A stretch of DNA of 64,000 nt from NCBI GenBank assembly GCA_036560485.1, contig DATBRC010000076.1, positions 1 to 64,000 on the forward strand. Direction: 5' to 3'. Position numbers and translations under genes: made by a program. Positions 44,740 through 52,525 of the stretch are shown in pieces. Under the pieces are notes generated by a model. It was given only the letters and a program-made list of their open reading frames with translations, made no database searches and was not told the origin of the DNA. The first letter of the stretch is position 1; each line of letters opens with the position of its first letter. Source of the DNA: DATBRC01 sp036560485. GTDB taxonomy: Bacteria > Pseudomonadota > Gammaproteobacteria > Burkholderiales > Burkholderiaceae_D.

Positions 44740-45828
44740 ATGAAAAAAACATTAAAACATTTCCACTTTGTCTTGTTACTGTCTTTAATTTTTCCACCTG
44801 TTCTATACGCTCAAATGGCGACCAGCGCACCCGCCGTCAAAGCGAATGCGACAGCGGCAAACACAGCCCCTGCAGGTCAGGCGCCGGATGAGGTCGTAAA
44901 AAAGCTCTCCAACTTGGTCCATGCCGCGAAATATGATGAGGCGCAGCAGTTGATTCGGGGCTTGCTGATTGCCTATCCAAACGACCAGCGCTTGATTCAA
45001 GCCGAATCGCTTGTTGATAAATTAGTTGCGTCTGCCAAGCCGACAGATAGCGCATTAGGCAATGGCCATCCTGCAAACAGCATTGTGCAACCTGCGGTAA
45101 GTGCTACTCCCAGCCAACTCACCGGCATGGACAAGGTGGAATTTAACTCTCTGATTGAAATGGCAAAAGAGGCAGAACAGAATCAAGATTTGGAGCAACA
45201 AAAAGCGTCGCTGATACAGTTCATGAACGAAAGCCGCACTTTCCTGTTCAAGTATCCAGGCCAGATGATGCTGTGGAAGTTTCGTGCGTTGATTTCATTG
45301 AGTCTGGATCAGCCGGACGCAGGCTACGAGGCAGGACAGAAACTTTTGGAGGCAGGTGCAGCGGACAGCAACGACCCGACACTGCAACAATTGATTTCAC
45401 AACTCAAAATAAAGGGTTGGCTGAACAGGCAAGGCGTGGAGAAAGCAAAGCAAAAAATAGAAGAAGACAAAAAATACAATTGGCTTATAGGGACGTGGAC
45501 AGGAACCCAGTCATGGTTCTCCAAAGCAGCTTTTGATTACGGGCAAAAACAAAACAATATCAAGGATGAATTTATAAAGTCCGCATCCGGACAAGGCGTT
45601 ATGGGATATGCATACAATGCGAATGACGTAAAAGATAATACCCCCTCGTTCAAATACACGGTTCTTGATTTAGATGAAATGAACCTTTCAACTAATTGGA
45701 AAGCGAATCTTCATGCACCTGATCCGGAATGGCAGCCAATAACTTCATTTTCTCTCAGCAGCGACAAGAGGACGATCACCATAGTTTGGATGAAACATAC
45801 TTTTGTTTTAACAAAAGTCAGCGATTAA
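44740..45828 (+). CDS. Exported paralogue A of a tandem pair
   Basis: A 362-aa secreted protein. The signal peptide ends LYAQ. A TPR-like module follows (AGQAPDEVVKKLSNLVHAAKYDEA ... AYPNDQRLIQAESLVDKL). A helical middle domain begins TGMDKVEFNSLIEMA. A beta-rich end starts YNWLIGTWTGTQSWF and closes SSDKRTITIVWMKHTFVL. The last part resembles small barrel domains that open LxGTW. The downstream gene has the same layout. I do not recognise a named family. Confidence 0.7.
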   Translation: MKKTLKHFHFVLLLSLIFPPVLYAQMATSAPAVKANATAANTAPAGQAPDEVVKKLSNLVHAAKYDEAQQLIRGLLIAYPNDQRLIQAESLVDKLVASAKPTDSALGNGHPANSIVQPAVSATPSQLTGMDKVEFNSLIEMAKEAEQNQDLEQQKASLIQFMNESRTFLFKYPGQMMLWKFRALISLSLDQPDAGYEAGQKLLEAGAADSNDPTLQQLISQLKIKGWLNRQGVEKAKQKIEEDKKYNWLIGTWTGTQSWFSKAAFDYGQKQNNIKDEFIKSASGQGVMGYAYNANDVKDNTPSFKYTVLDLDEMNLSTNWKANLHAPDPEWQPITSFSLSSDKRTITIVWMKHTFVLTKVSD

Positions 45829-45854
45829 CAAGACCATTGAACTTGGCGGTACTC

Positions 45855-47351
45855 ATGAAAACTTTCATCCCTGGATTTTTTATTGGTCTGATTTTTCTCA
45901 CGCCTCTCCACGCCCAAATGACGACCAGCGCGCCCGCAGCCAAAAAGAATGCAGCAACGCCAACCACAGCACCGGCAGGTCAGGCGCCGGATGAAGTCGT
46001 AAAAAAGCTTTCAAGCTTGGTCCATGCTGCAAAATATGATGAGGCGCAGCAGTTGATTACAGGTTTATTGATCGCCTATCCAAACGACCAGCGCTTGATT
46101 CAAGCTCAATCACTTGTTGATAAATTACTCGTTTCCGCCAAGCCGTCAGATAGCGCACAGGGCGACAGCCGGTTCGCAAACACAGCTGCTCCCGCTCAGG
46201 CAAAACAAGAAGAGTCACCTGAAGCATTCGTAGGGATTGGGGTGCAGTTGAACATTGACCCGGAAACACGCGCCATCAAAATTGTCAGTGTATTTCCGCA
46301 TTCCCCTGCTTCAAAGGCTGGTCTGTTACAGGGCATGATCGTTGACAAGATTGACGGAACCGCCATCGCAGGCAAAAGCATTCAAGAGGTTGTTAAGCTT
46401 CTCAGTGGCGCCATTGGCACGCCGGTGAGTCTGGGGCTCGTCGATTCTGTAAATGGCGAGACCACAGTGGCGTTGACAAGGCAGAGTATCCAAATACCGA
46501 ACGACACCAATCCTGCGCAACTCAGCGGCATGGATAAGGTCGACTACAACGCCTTGATCGAACTGGCGCGGCAAGCGCAACAAACCACCGATCTGGCACA
46601 ACAAGGAAATTTGTTGCAACAATTCATGCAACGAAGCAGGCAGTTTTTAGTAATGCATCCGCATGAAATGCAGTTATGGCAGTTTCGCGCCGCAGCTGCG
46701 ATCAGCCTGAATGAGCCGATGGCAGGATATGAAGCGGGGCAAAGACTGTTGGCCGCCGGTGCAGCCGATAGTAACGATTCGGCTATCCAGCAATTGTTGG
46801 TGCAACTAAAAAACAAGGAATGGCTGGACCGGCAGAGTGCGGAGAAACATGCGAAATATGCGAAATACGATTGGTTACTCGGGACATGGAATCTGTCCTG
46901 GTCTATCTCTTGGCAAGCGCGCAGTTCATATTGGGCCGCTACCAGTTATAACGCGTTGGCACAGGGTGGTAATTTACCCAACGTGGAATTTTATATAACC
47001 GGCTCAACCATTTACGGACATTACGCTGGGATGGACAAGAATCAAGTTTTTTTGATCGGCACCATTCTCGATTCAGACCAAATAAATTGGTCGTTTTATC
47101 TGCCTCCGACGAGCTCTCCAGGTGTCTGGTATAGCTTTCAGTCTGCCTATTTTTCTGCCAAGTCCCCACCAAAAGGAGGCCAGACACTTTACCCCTCTGG
47201 ATTTCAGCCGGTAATCTCCTGCGAGATCAGCAGCGACAAAAGAACGATCACGATAGTACGGCCATCCCAGGACACAGACCCTGCAAGTAAATATCCGATG
47301 AGCGACACGTACACCTATGTGTTCTCAAAAATTGGCGACACACAAAATTAA
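45855..47351 (+). CDS. Exported paralogue B with inserted PDZ domain
   Basis: A 498-aa paralogue of the preceding gene. The N-terminal module is nearly identical (APAGQAPDEVVKKLSSLVHAAKYDEAQQL in parts). About 95 extra residues then form a PDZ domain (FVGIGVQLNIDPETRAIKIVSVFPHSPASKAGLLQGMIVDKIDGTAI in parts, about 125-210). The shared GMDKVDYNALIELA domain and a YDWLLGTWNLSW C-terminal barrel follow. The two genes arose by tandem duplication with gain or loss of PDZ. PDZ domains of this type bind C-terminal peptides in the periplasm. The substrate is unknown. Confidence 0.75.
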   Translation: MKTFIPGFFIGLIFLTPLHAQMTTSAPAAKKNAATPTTAPAGQAPDEVVKKLSSLVHAAKYDEAQQLITGLLIAYPNDQRLIQAQSLVDKLLVSAKPSDSAQGDSRFANTAAPAQAKQEESPEAFVGIGVQLNIDPETRAIKIVSVFPHSPASKAGLLQGMIVDKIDGTAIAGKSIQEVVKLLSGAIGTPVSLGLVDSVNGETTVALTRQSIQIPNDTNPAQLSGMDKVDYNALIELARQAQQTTDLAQQGNLLQQFMQRSRQFLVMHPHEMQLWQFRAAAAISLNEPMAGYEAGQRLLAAGAADSNDSAIQQLLVQLKNKEWLDRQSAEKHAKYAKYDWLLGTWNLSWSISWQARSSYWAATSYNALAQGGNLPNVEFYITGSTIYGHYAGMDKNQVFLIGTILDSDQINWSFYLPPTSSPGVWYSFQSAYFSAKSPPKGGQTLYPSGFQPVISCEISSDKRTITIVRPSQDTDPASKYPMSDTYTYVFSKIGDTQN

Positions 47352-47694
47352 CCAAGTGAGTCTGCAGCCATCCGTGAGAGATCAATGCTGATGCCGAATA
47401 AAACAGTGCCTTACAAAAATACGCGAAATTTTCACTAATGATAATCAACAATTGTCGCAACTGAAACGCGATCTGCTTAATGTGGCGCATCATTGGAGTA
47501 GCTTGCCGTCTCCGTATGAATGAAGTACTTCGGAAACGATGACTTGATAGCCATTACCACTCTATAAATATGGAGTGGAATGTCGATTATTCAGTAGGAA
47601 GAACATGTGCGACTGACTCCAAGACCATTGCAGACCTTTCCGTTCATGTTAAATTTGCGTTTTGCGATCAATAACATATTAAGCGTAAGAGAAT
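47352..47694. other. Intergenic region before the AraC gene
   Basis: About 340 bp. It contains the weak operator-like palindrome D (47557-47578) and no reading frame of note. Base composition shifts sharply after 47700, where the GC-rich AraC gene begins. Confidence 0.45.
47557..47578 (+). promoter_or_regulatory. Palindromic operator-like site D (weaker match)
   Basis: CCACTCTATAA-ATATGGAGTGG: an imperfect 22-bp palindrome with the same plan as sites A-C, E and F but divergent outer bases. No -10 is found at the standard 21-bp spacing. It lies about 120 bp before the AraC gene. It may be a diverged member or unrelated. Confidence 0.35.
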
Positions 47695-48171
47695 ATGAGC
47701 CAGAGCCCCGAACTATTGCGACGGCTGCTGCGCGCGAAGGATCGGATCGATGGGGCGCCCCATGAGGAGTGGCCCATCCATCGGCTGGCGCAGGTGAGTG
47801 CTGTCTCGGCAGCACACTTCGCGCGCTCGTTCAAGGAGGCTTTCGGTCTGCCTCCGCACCGTTACTTGCTCACACGCCGCATTGAGCGAGCTGTTGCGCT
47901 GCTGCGTGACACCGAACTATCCATTACAGATATTGCATTCCAAACCGGCTGGAAGAGCCTTGGTACTTTTGGTCGCGTCTTCCACGACATCACTGGCGAG
48001 AACCCGGGAAGTCTTCGAGCGCGCGAGCGGTCGATTCCGCATGAGCGGGAACATGTGCCCGAGTGCATTGTGCGCGCCGCGCACCGACCAGACCTCAAGA
48101 CAGCAGTTTCGGAGAAGCGGCGGAAAAAGGCAGTTGATAGTATGGAGCCTCAATCAAAGGAGGTTATATGA
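47695..48171 (+). CDS. AraC-family transcriptional regulator
   Basis: A 158-aa regulator consisting mostly of the DNA-binding domain: two helix-turn-helix units, WPIHRLAQVSAVSAAHFARSFKEAFG and ITDIAFQTGWKSLGTFGRVFHDITGENP. There is no N-terminal ligand domain. The C-terminal about 40 residues are basic. The gene is much more GC-rich than its surroundings and overlaps the downstream VOC gene by 4 bp, so regulator and enzyme form a cassette that may be recently acquired. Confidence 0.85.
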   Translation: MSQSPELLRRLLRAKDRIDGAPHEEWPIHRLAQVSAVSAAHFARSFKEAFGLPPHRYLLTRRIERAVALLRDTELSITDIAFQTGWKSLGTFGRVFHDITGENPGSLRARERSIPHEREHVPECIVRAAHRPDLKTAVSEKRRKKAVDSMEPQSKEVI

Positions 48172-48599
48172 CTCAAGGTGTAGATGTGGTCGGTCTGTAT
48201 GTGCGAAATCAGGACGAGGCGCTTGCGTTCTACGTCGAGAAATTGGGTTTTCGCATCCACACGGACGTTCGCAACGGCGACTATCGTTGGCTCACGGTGC
48301 AGCACCCGGAGCAGCCCTCGTTCCAGCTCGGTTTGTTCAAGCCGGGCCCGCCGGTGCATGACGCTGCTACCGCAAAGACGCTGGAAGAGGTAGTAGCCAA
48401 GGGTGCGATGCCGCCGCTGGTGCTCGTCGTCAACAACTGCCGTGCTGCTTACGAACGAATGAGTGCATGCGGCGTGGAGTTCACGCAGGAGCCCGTGGAT
48501 CGTTACGGCGCTGTCGATGCAGGCTTTCGTGATCCGTCCGGCAATGGGTGGAAATTGATCGAAGCAAGGGCAAAACCAAAATCGGGGAGCTCGCAATGA
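48168..48599 (+). CDS. VOC-superfamily protein
   Basis: A 143-aa glyoxalase-fold protein: GLYVRNQDEALAFYVEKLGFRIHTDV at the start, the YRWLTVQHPEQPSFQLGLF strand pair, and a closing FRDPSGNGWKLIEA with the metal-site Glu. An ABC of AraC, VOC and a small membrane gene overlap by 4 bp each (ATGA). Ribosome binding site GGAGG is well placed. Possibly a detoxification or antibiotic-binding protein controlled by the AraC regulator. Confidence 0.83.
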   Translation: MTQGVDVVGLYVRNQDEALAFYVEKLGFRIHTDVRNGDYRWLTVQHPEQPSFQLGLFKPGPPVHDAATAKTLEEVVAKGAMPPLVLVVNNCRAAYERMSACGVEFTQEPVDRYGAVDAGFRDPSGNGWKLIEARAKPKSGSSQ

Positions 48600-48817
48600 A
48601 CATGAGCCTTTGGATTCGCCAAAGCCACCGCTGGTTGTCTATCGTTTTCACGCTGACAGTCATCGCCAACTTCGTGTTCAGGGCGATGGCATCCGGCGAA
48701 CCTCCGGCGTGGCTGACTTATTCGCCGCTACCTCCGCTCTTTTTACAGTTATTTTCGGGTCTGTATCTGTTCGCACTCCCATACACTAACAAGTGGCGCA
48801 ATAGTGCACGCGACTAA
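48596..48817 (+). CDS. Small two-helix membrane protein
   Basis: A 73-aa protein with helices HRWLSIVFTLTVIANFVFRA and PLPPLFLQLFSGLYLFALPY. The ATG overlaps the VOC stop (ATGA), which favours this start over the longer frame. It completes the AraC-VOC cassette and is followed 9 bp later by a strong terminator. Similar short proteins are found beside VOC genes in some bacteria, but no function can be assigned. Confidence 0.65.
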   Translation: MNMSLWIRQSHRWLSIVFTLTVIANFVFRAMASGEPPAWLTYSPLPPLFLQLFSGLYLFALPYTNKWRNSARD

Positions 48818-48826
48818 CTCAGTCAA

Positions 48827-48861
48827 GGAGACAAAAACGGCTACAAGCCGTTTTTGTCTCC
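48827..48861. terminator. Near-perfect long inverted repeat ending the AraC-VOC cassette
   Basis: GGAGACAAAAACGGCT-ACA-AGCCGTTTTTGTCTCC: two perfect 16-bp arms with a 3-nt loop. The right arm supplies a T5 stretch, so termination could occur within it on either strand. It marks the end of the cassette. Confidence 0.8.
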
Positions 48862-49091
48862 GCACTGTGGTGCCCCTTCCCTTGGTGTTAATTCTGCACG
48901 AATGTCTGCTTTTCAATTAAGGCTGCTTCCGCTTTGGGTCGGAAGCGGGCAGTCAAGAGAACGAAACGATTTGTCCCGATCTCAATATCAATGGTGTTCA
49001 TGTTGCCGGACAAACTGCTCACATTCACTAGAATACGCAATTACAAATCAATCCTTCAAAACCGTGCTTGATGCTTCATCGCGCTATACTT
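48862..49091. other. Intergenic region upstream of smpB
   Basis: About 230 bp between the cassette terminator and smpB with no recognisable gene. A -10-like TATACT lies at 49086-49091, placing the smpB transcription start only about 20 nt before its GTG. No other motif is visible. Confidence 0.4.
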
Positions 49092-49119
49092 GTGGATATA
49101 AAATTTTACTGATATCCAC
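49092..49119 (+). promoter_or_regulatory. Inverted repeat abutting the smpB start codon
   Basis: GTGGATAT (49092-49099) and ATATCCAC (49112-49119) form an 8-bp stem with a 12-nt loop, ending directly at the GTG. It could be a protein operator overlapping the transcription start or an RNA hairpin at the initiation site. No ribosome binding site is otherwise visible. Confidence 0.45.
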
Positions 49120-49569
49120 GTGACAATCGCAGAAAACAAGAAAGCATTCCACGATTACTTCATCGAAGAGCGCTATGAAGCCGGCCTGGTGCTGGAAGGC
49201 TGGGAAGTCAAAGCGATTCGCGACGGCCGCGTGCAGCTGAAAGAATCCTACGTCATCTCACGCGATAACGAACTCTTCCTGTTCGGCGCGCACATCAGCC
49301 CGCTGCTGAGCGCGTCGTCGCATATCTACCCACAAGTAATCCGCACCAGAAAATTATTGCTGCATGCAGCCGAAATCGCCCGATTGATCAGCAAGGTCGA
49401 TCGCTCAGGTTATGCAATGATCGCACTCGACTTGCACTATGTGCGTGGCCGGGTGAAATGCCAGATCGGTTTGGGAAAAGGTAAAAAGGAATACGACAAG
49501 CGCAATGTCGAAAAAGAGCGCGACTGGTTAAGAGAACATCAGAAGATCATGAAGATACATCGTCGTTGA
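49120..49569 (+). CDS. smpB: SsrA-binding protein SmpB
   Basis: Partner of tmRNA in trans-translation, rescuing stalled ribosomes. The 149-aa sequence is classic: ENKKAFHDYFIEERYEAGLVLEGWEVKAIRDGRVQL (read in parts), SRDNELFLFGAHISPL, and the tail GKGKKEYDKRNVEKERDW. The start is GTG with no Shine-Dalgarno. An inverted repeat GTGGATAT...ATATCCAC (49092-49119) abuts the start codon. ssrA itself is not in the window. Confidence 0.95.
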   Translation: MTIAENKKAFHDYFIEERYEAGLVLEGWEVKAIRDGRVQLKESYVISRDNELFLFGAHISPLLSASSHIYPQVIRTRKLLLHAAEIARLISKVDRSGYAMIALDLHYVRGRVKCQIGLGKGKKEYDKRNVEKERDWLREHQKIMKIHRR

Positions 49570-49714
49570 TGTTTGCACTTACAGATATCGCCGAACCATC
49601 GTTAAAAATCGGTAAGCACTCCGCTCATTGAACTACGCCTGCGTGAAATGCCTTTTACGTGCGTTTCCGATTGTGCTCAAGTGTCGTGGTGAATTAGTAA
49701 CTGTCTATATCAAT

Positions 49715-49759
49715 ATGCCATATTTATGGCATGTTTCAAAAAGCAATATTCAGTTATAT
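49715..49759 (+). promoter_or_regulatory. Palindromic operator-like site E with -10 element
   Basis: ATGCCATATTTATGGCAT (49715-49732) followed, 21 bp later, by the -10-like TTATAT (49754-49759) and TG. The 11-bp spacer then CAAT matches sites A and F. Downstream there is no protein gene, only a hairpin and a strong terminator, suggesting a small RNA. Confidence 0.55.
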
Positions 49760-49765
49760 TGATTC

Positions 49766-49834
49766 CGTCTCTTCATACTCTCAAACACGAGAGTCTGGAT
49801 TCGGCCCGGAAGGTAAAACTTCCGGGCCTTTTTT
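49766..49834 (+). ncRNA. Candidate small RNA ending in an intrinsic terminator
   Basis: About 69 nt from the predicted start (near 49766) to the T-run at 49829-49834. It contains a first hairpin ACTCTC-AAACAC-GAGAGT (49777-49794). A perfect terminator GGCCCGGAAG-GTAAAA-CTTCCGGGCC (49803-49828) with T6 follows. It starts at the spacing expected for the promoter with operator site E. smpB ends 200 bp upstream, so the alternative is a distant smpB terminator; the dedicated promoter argues for an independent RNA. Confidence 0.45.
49803..49834 (+). terminator. Strong intrinsic terminator
   Basis: Ten-bp perfect stem GGCCCGGAAG/CTTCCGGGCC with loop GTAAAA and a following T6. It ends the candidate small RNA or, less likely, the smpB transcript. 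Confidence 0.9.
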
Positions 49835-50039
49835 AAATTTGATAATCCGAATTCAAATTACGCAGCACGGAGTGCATGGCATACCGTTACGCCAGCATCA
49901 ATGACTTGCCCATTACGGAATCAGAGCGCAAATTCTTTTGGCCGCTTGGCCGCCGCCCCGACGAGCATCCCGGGTTGAGCGATCTGGGACTGTGAGTTGG
50001 TTGTGTAAAGCCGCTACCGATATCAGAGCAGAATTCCCA
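49835..50039. other. Intergenic region after the terminator
   Basis: About 200 bp up to the LysR gene's stop. A 39-codon frame (49876-49995, opening MAYRYASINDLPITES and ending PGLSDLGL) looks protein-like, but it lacks a ribosome binding site and is unrecognised. It may be a gene fragment. No other feature is seen. Confidence 0.35.
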
Positions 50040-50942
50040 TCAATTATTCTCACAGTATTGCGTCGCCGTGGTCAGCAGCCATTTTTCAAACGACATCACC
50101 AGCGGGGAATTCTGCTTGGATTCCGGATAGACCAAGTAGTATGCCTTGTCATTTCGCAGCGATATATTGCAAGGGATCAGCAACTCGCCCACGGCCAATT
50201 CATTCAAGACAAAAAAACGCGGCACCAACGCGATGCCCAATCCGGCACGTGCCGCTTCTACCAGCATTGAAAACAATTCGTAGCGTTGTCCTTTCATGCA
50301 ATTGGCCTCGCGCACGCCTGCCTGCATCAGCCATTCACGCCATGCATAAGGTCGAGACGATTGATGCAGCAACGTAAAAAGCTCCAAATCTTCCGGATGC
50401 AAGCTGGTACGGCCATCCAATAATCGCGGGCTGCATACGGGCGTCATTTCTTCGCCAAATAAATGGTGGGCAACCGCACCGGGCCATACAGGATTGCCAA
50501 AATGAATCGCCGCATCGAATGGCGTGTCGGTAAACATGAAAGGCTCTGCACGCGTGGTTAAATTGAGTGTGATGTTCTCATGCTGCGCATAAAATTCCGG
50601 GAGCCGTGGAATTAACCAGCGTGTTGCAAAGGTCGGTATCACGGCAAGCTCCAGGATCCCGCCCGAACCCTGATGTGCCATTGCCGCCAGCGTATCCCTT
50701 TCGATCCTTTCCAGACTATCTCGTACTTGCTGTGCATAGATTTGGCCGATGTCGGTCAGGCTGATGCGTTTTTTGATGCGATTAAAAAGAGGCAGCCCGA
50801 GGTATTCTTCCAGGATCGCAATCTGCCGTCCGACGGCACTCTGTGTGAGTGCCAGTTCATCTGCGCTACGGGTAAAGCTTTGATGGCGTGCGGCCGCTTC
50901 AAACGCGATCAATGCTTCAATGCTTGGAATTTTTCTTCTCAT
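50040..50942 (-). CDS. LysR-family transcriptional regulator (GcvA-like)
   Basis: A 300-aa regulator. The N-terminal winged helix is PSIEALIAFEAAARHQSFTRSADELALTQSAVGRQIAILEEYLGLPLFNR (read in parts), close to the GcvA group. A periplasmic-binding-like effector domain follows (RWLIPRLPEFYAQHENITLNL, FDAAIHFGNPVWPG). It is divergent from the aminomutase-aminotransferase pair with a 156-bp shared promoter region and probably controls them in response to their substrate or product. Confidence 0.88.
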   Translation of the reverse strand: MRRKIPSIEALIAFEAAARHQSFTRSADELALTQSAVGRQIAILEEYLGLPLFNRIKKRISLTDIGQIYAQQVRDSLERIERDTLAAMAHQGSGGILELAVIPTFATRWLIPRLPEFYAQHENITLNLTTRAEPFMFTDTPFDAAIHFGNPVWPGAVAHHLFGEEMTPVCSPRLLDGRTSLHPEDLELFTLLHQSSRPYAWREWLMQAGVREANCMKGQRYELFSMLVEAARAGLGIALVPRFFVLNELAVGELLIPCNISLRNDKAYYLVYPESKQNSPLVMSFEKWLLTTATQYCENN

Positions 50943-51098
50943 TGATTTTCCTCAAAACTTGTTTTTGAAAATGGAGGCAAAACGTATCGATCATTCCTGC
51001 CACGCACAAGGTCGCGCTTTTAAATCGTTTGTCTGTTTCGAATTATGGCGCAAAAATCAGTCATCTGATTCGATCAATTGACCTTGGAAGGAAACGTT

Positions 51099-52520
51099 AT
51101 GAGTAAACAGCCTTTACCAGTAAAGTTTAAACCGTATACACGCCAGACGATTAACCAGGCTCCGCAATGGGCACTTCTTTCGGAAGAATTGCAGGAAGCA
51201 GTCCTGGTAGTGTCGCGTGTATTGCCATTCCGAACCAACCAGTATGTGATGAATGAATTGATCGATTGGGACAATATTCCAAACGATCCGATTTATCGTT
51301 TGACCTTTCCGCATAAAGACATGTTGTACCCCAATGAATACAAAACCTTGCGTGATCTGGTATTGGTGCAGAAGGATGAAATCGGAATTGAAAAATTTAT
51401 CCGCGCCATTCGCATGCGAATGAATCCGCATCCGGCCGGCCAGATGACGCATAACGTCCCTACGATGAATGACGAACCGGTGCGCGGCTTGCAGCACAAG
51501 TACAAGCAAACCGTGCTCTTCTTCCCAAGTGCAGGCCAAACCTGCCATGCGTATTGCACTTTCTGTTTCCGCTGGCCTCAATTTGTCGGCATGGACGACT
51601 TGAAATTTGATGCCAAGGAATCGAATGAGCTGGTGGCGTATTTGAAGTTGCATCCCGAGGTCACCGACGTGTTGATCACCGGCGGCGATCCGCTGATCAT
51701 GAATACGCGGTCACTTGCCGGCTATATCGAACCATTGCTGACTCCAGAGTTGTCGCATATCCAGAATATCCGCATAGGCACCAAGTCGGTGTCCTATTGG
51801 CCGCAACGTTTCGTGACTGACAAAGATGCAGATGACTTGATCGATCTTTTCAAAAAAGTTGTTTCCTGCGGTAAAAATTTGGCGATCATGGGCCATTACA
51901 ATCATCCGGCCGAGCTACGCCCTGAAATCGCGCAGCAGGCGGTCAAACGCATCGTTTCGTCCGGCGCCACCTTGCGCATGCAGGCTCCTTTGATTCGCCA
52001 CATCAATGAAGATCCCAAAGGTTGGGCTGAATTATGGACCACCGGTGTACGGCTGGGTGCGATTCCTTACTACATGTTTGTCGAGCGCGACACCGGGCCA
52101 AGCCATTACTTTCAGCTGCCATTGGCAAAGGCATACGAGGTATTCCAACAAGCATATCAATTAGTGTCGGGCTTGTCGCGCACGGTGCGCGGCCCTTCAA
52201 TGAGCGCCTTTCCCGGCAAAGTCGTGATTGACGGCATCGTGACGATCGGCGGTGAGAAGGTCTTTGCGCTACAGTTTCTGCAAGCGCGCAATCCAGACTG
52301 GGTACGCAAGCCTTTCTATGCAAAATTCGATCCCAATGCGACATGGCTGGATGACCTGGTTCCCGCATTCGGCGAGAAAAAATTTTTCTTCGAGACGGAA
52401 CAAGATCCGCCGCGTGAAACGATACACATTCTGGCAAGGCATGATAGCGTGAAATCTGCCGTTGCCGATTTCAATGTGCGCCCGACAGCAACAGAATTCC
52501 CCGTAGCAAACGAGGTCTGA
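51099..52520 (+). CDS. KamA-family radical SAM/PLP amino acid 2,3-aminomutase
   Basis: A 473-aa member of the lysine 2,3-aminomutase family, which moves an amino group from C2 to C3. The radical SAM cluster motif CHAYCTFC (CxxxCxxC) is near residues 148-155, then ITGGDPLIM. The probable PLP-binding Lys is in SAFPGKVVIDG. The two Asp residues that hold lysine's side-chain ammonium in the Clostridium enzyme appear replaced by Arg (in FVERDTGP) and Ser, by alignment from memory. That argues against lysine and for an acidic substrate such as glutamate. Start 51099 follows GGAAGG. Confidence 0.8.
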   Translation: MSKQPLPVKFKPYTRQTINQAPQWALLSEELQEAVLVVSRVLPFRTNQYVMNELIDWDNIPNDPIYRLTFPHKDMLYPNEYKTLRDLVLVQKDEIGIEKFIRAIRMRMNPHPAGQMTHNVPTMNDEPVRGLQHKYKQTVLFFPSAGQTCHAYCTFCFRWPQFVGMDDLKFDAKESNELVAYLKLHPEVTDVLITGGDPLIMNTRSLAGYIEPLLTPELSHIQNIRIGTKSVSYWPQRFVTDKDADDLIDLFKKVVSCGKNLAIMGHYNHPAELRPEIAQQAVKRIVSSGATLRMQAPLIRHINEDPKGWAELWTTGVRLGAIPYYMFVERDTGPSHYFQLPLAKAYEVFQQAYQLVSGLSRTVRGPSMSAFPGKVVIDGIVTIGGEKVFALQFLQARNPDWVRKPFYAKFDPNATWLDDLVPAFGEKKFFFETEQDPPRETIHILARHDSVKSAVADFNVRPTATEFPVANEV

Positions 52521-52525
52521 AAATC

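Noticed and set aside
49876..49995. 39-codon open frame after the small-RNA terminator
   Set aside because: It looks somewhat protein-like but has no ribosome binding site, no promoter of its own and no recognisable homologue, so it is mentioned only as a possible fragment.
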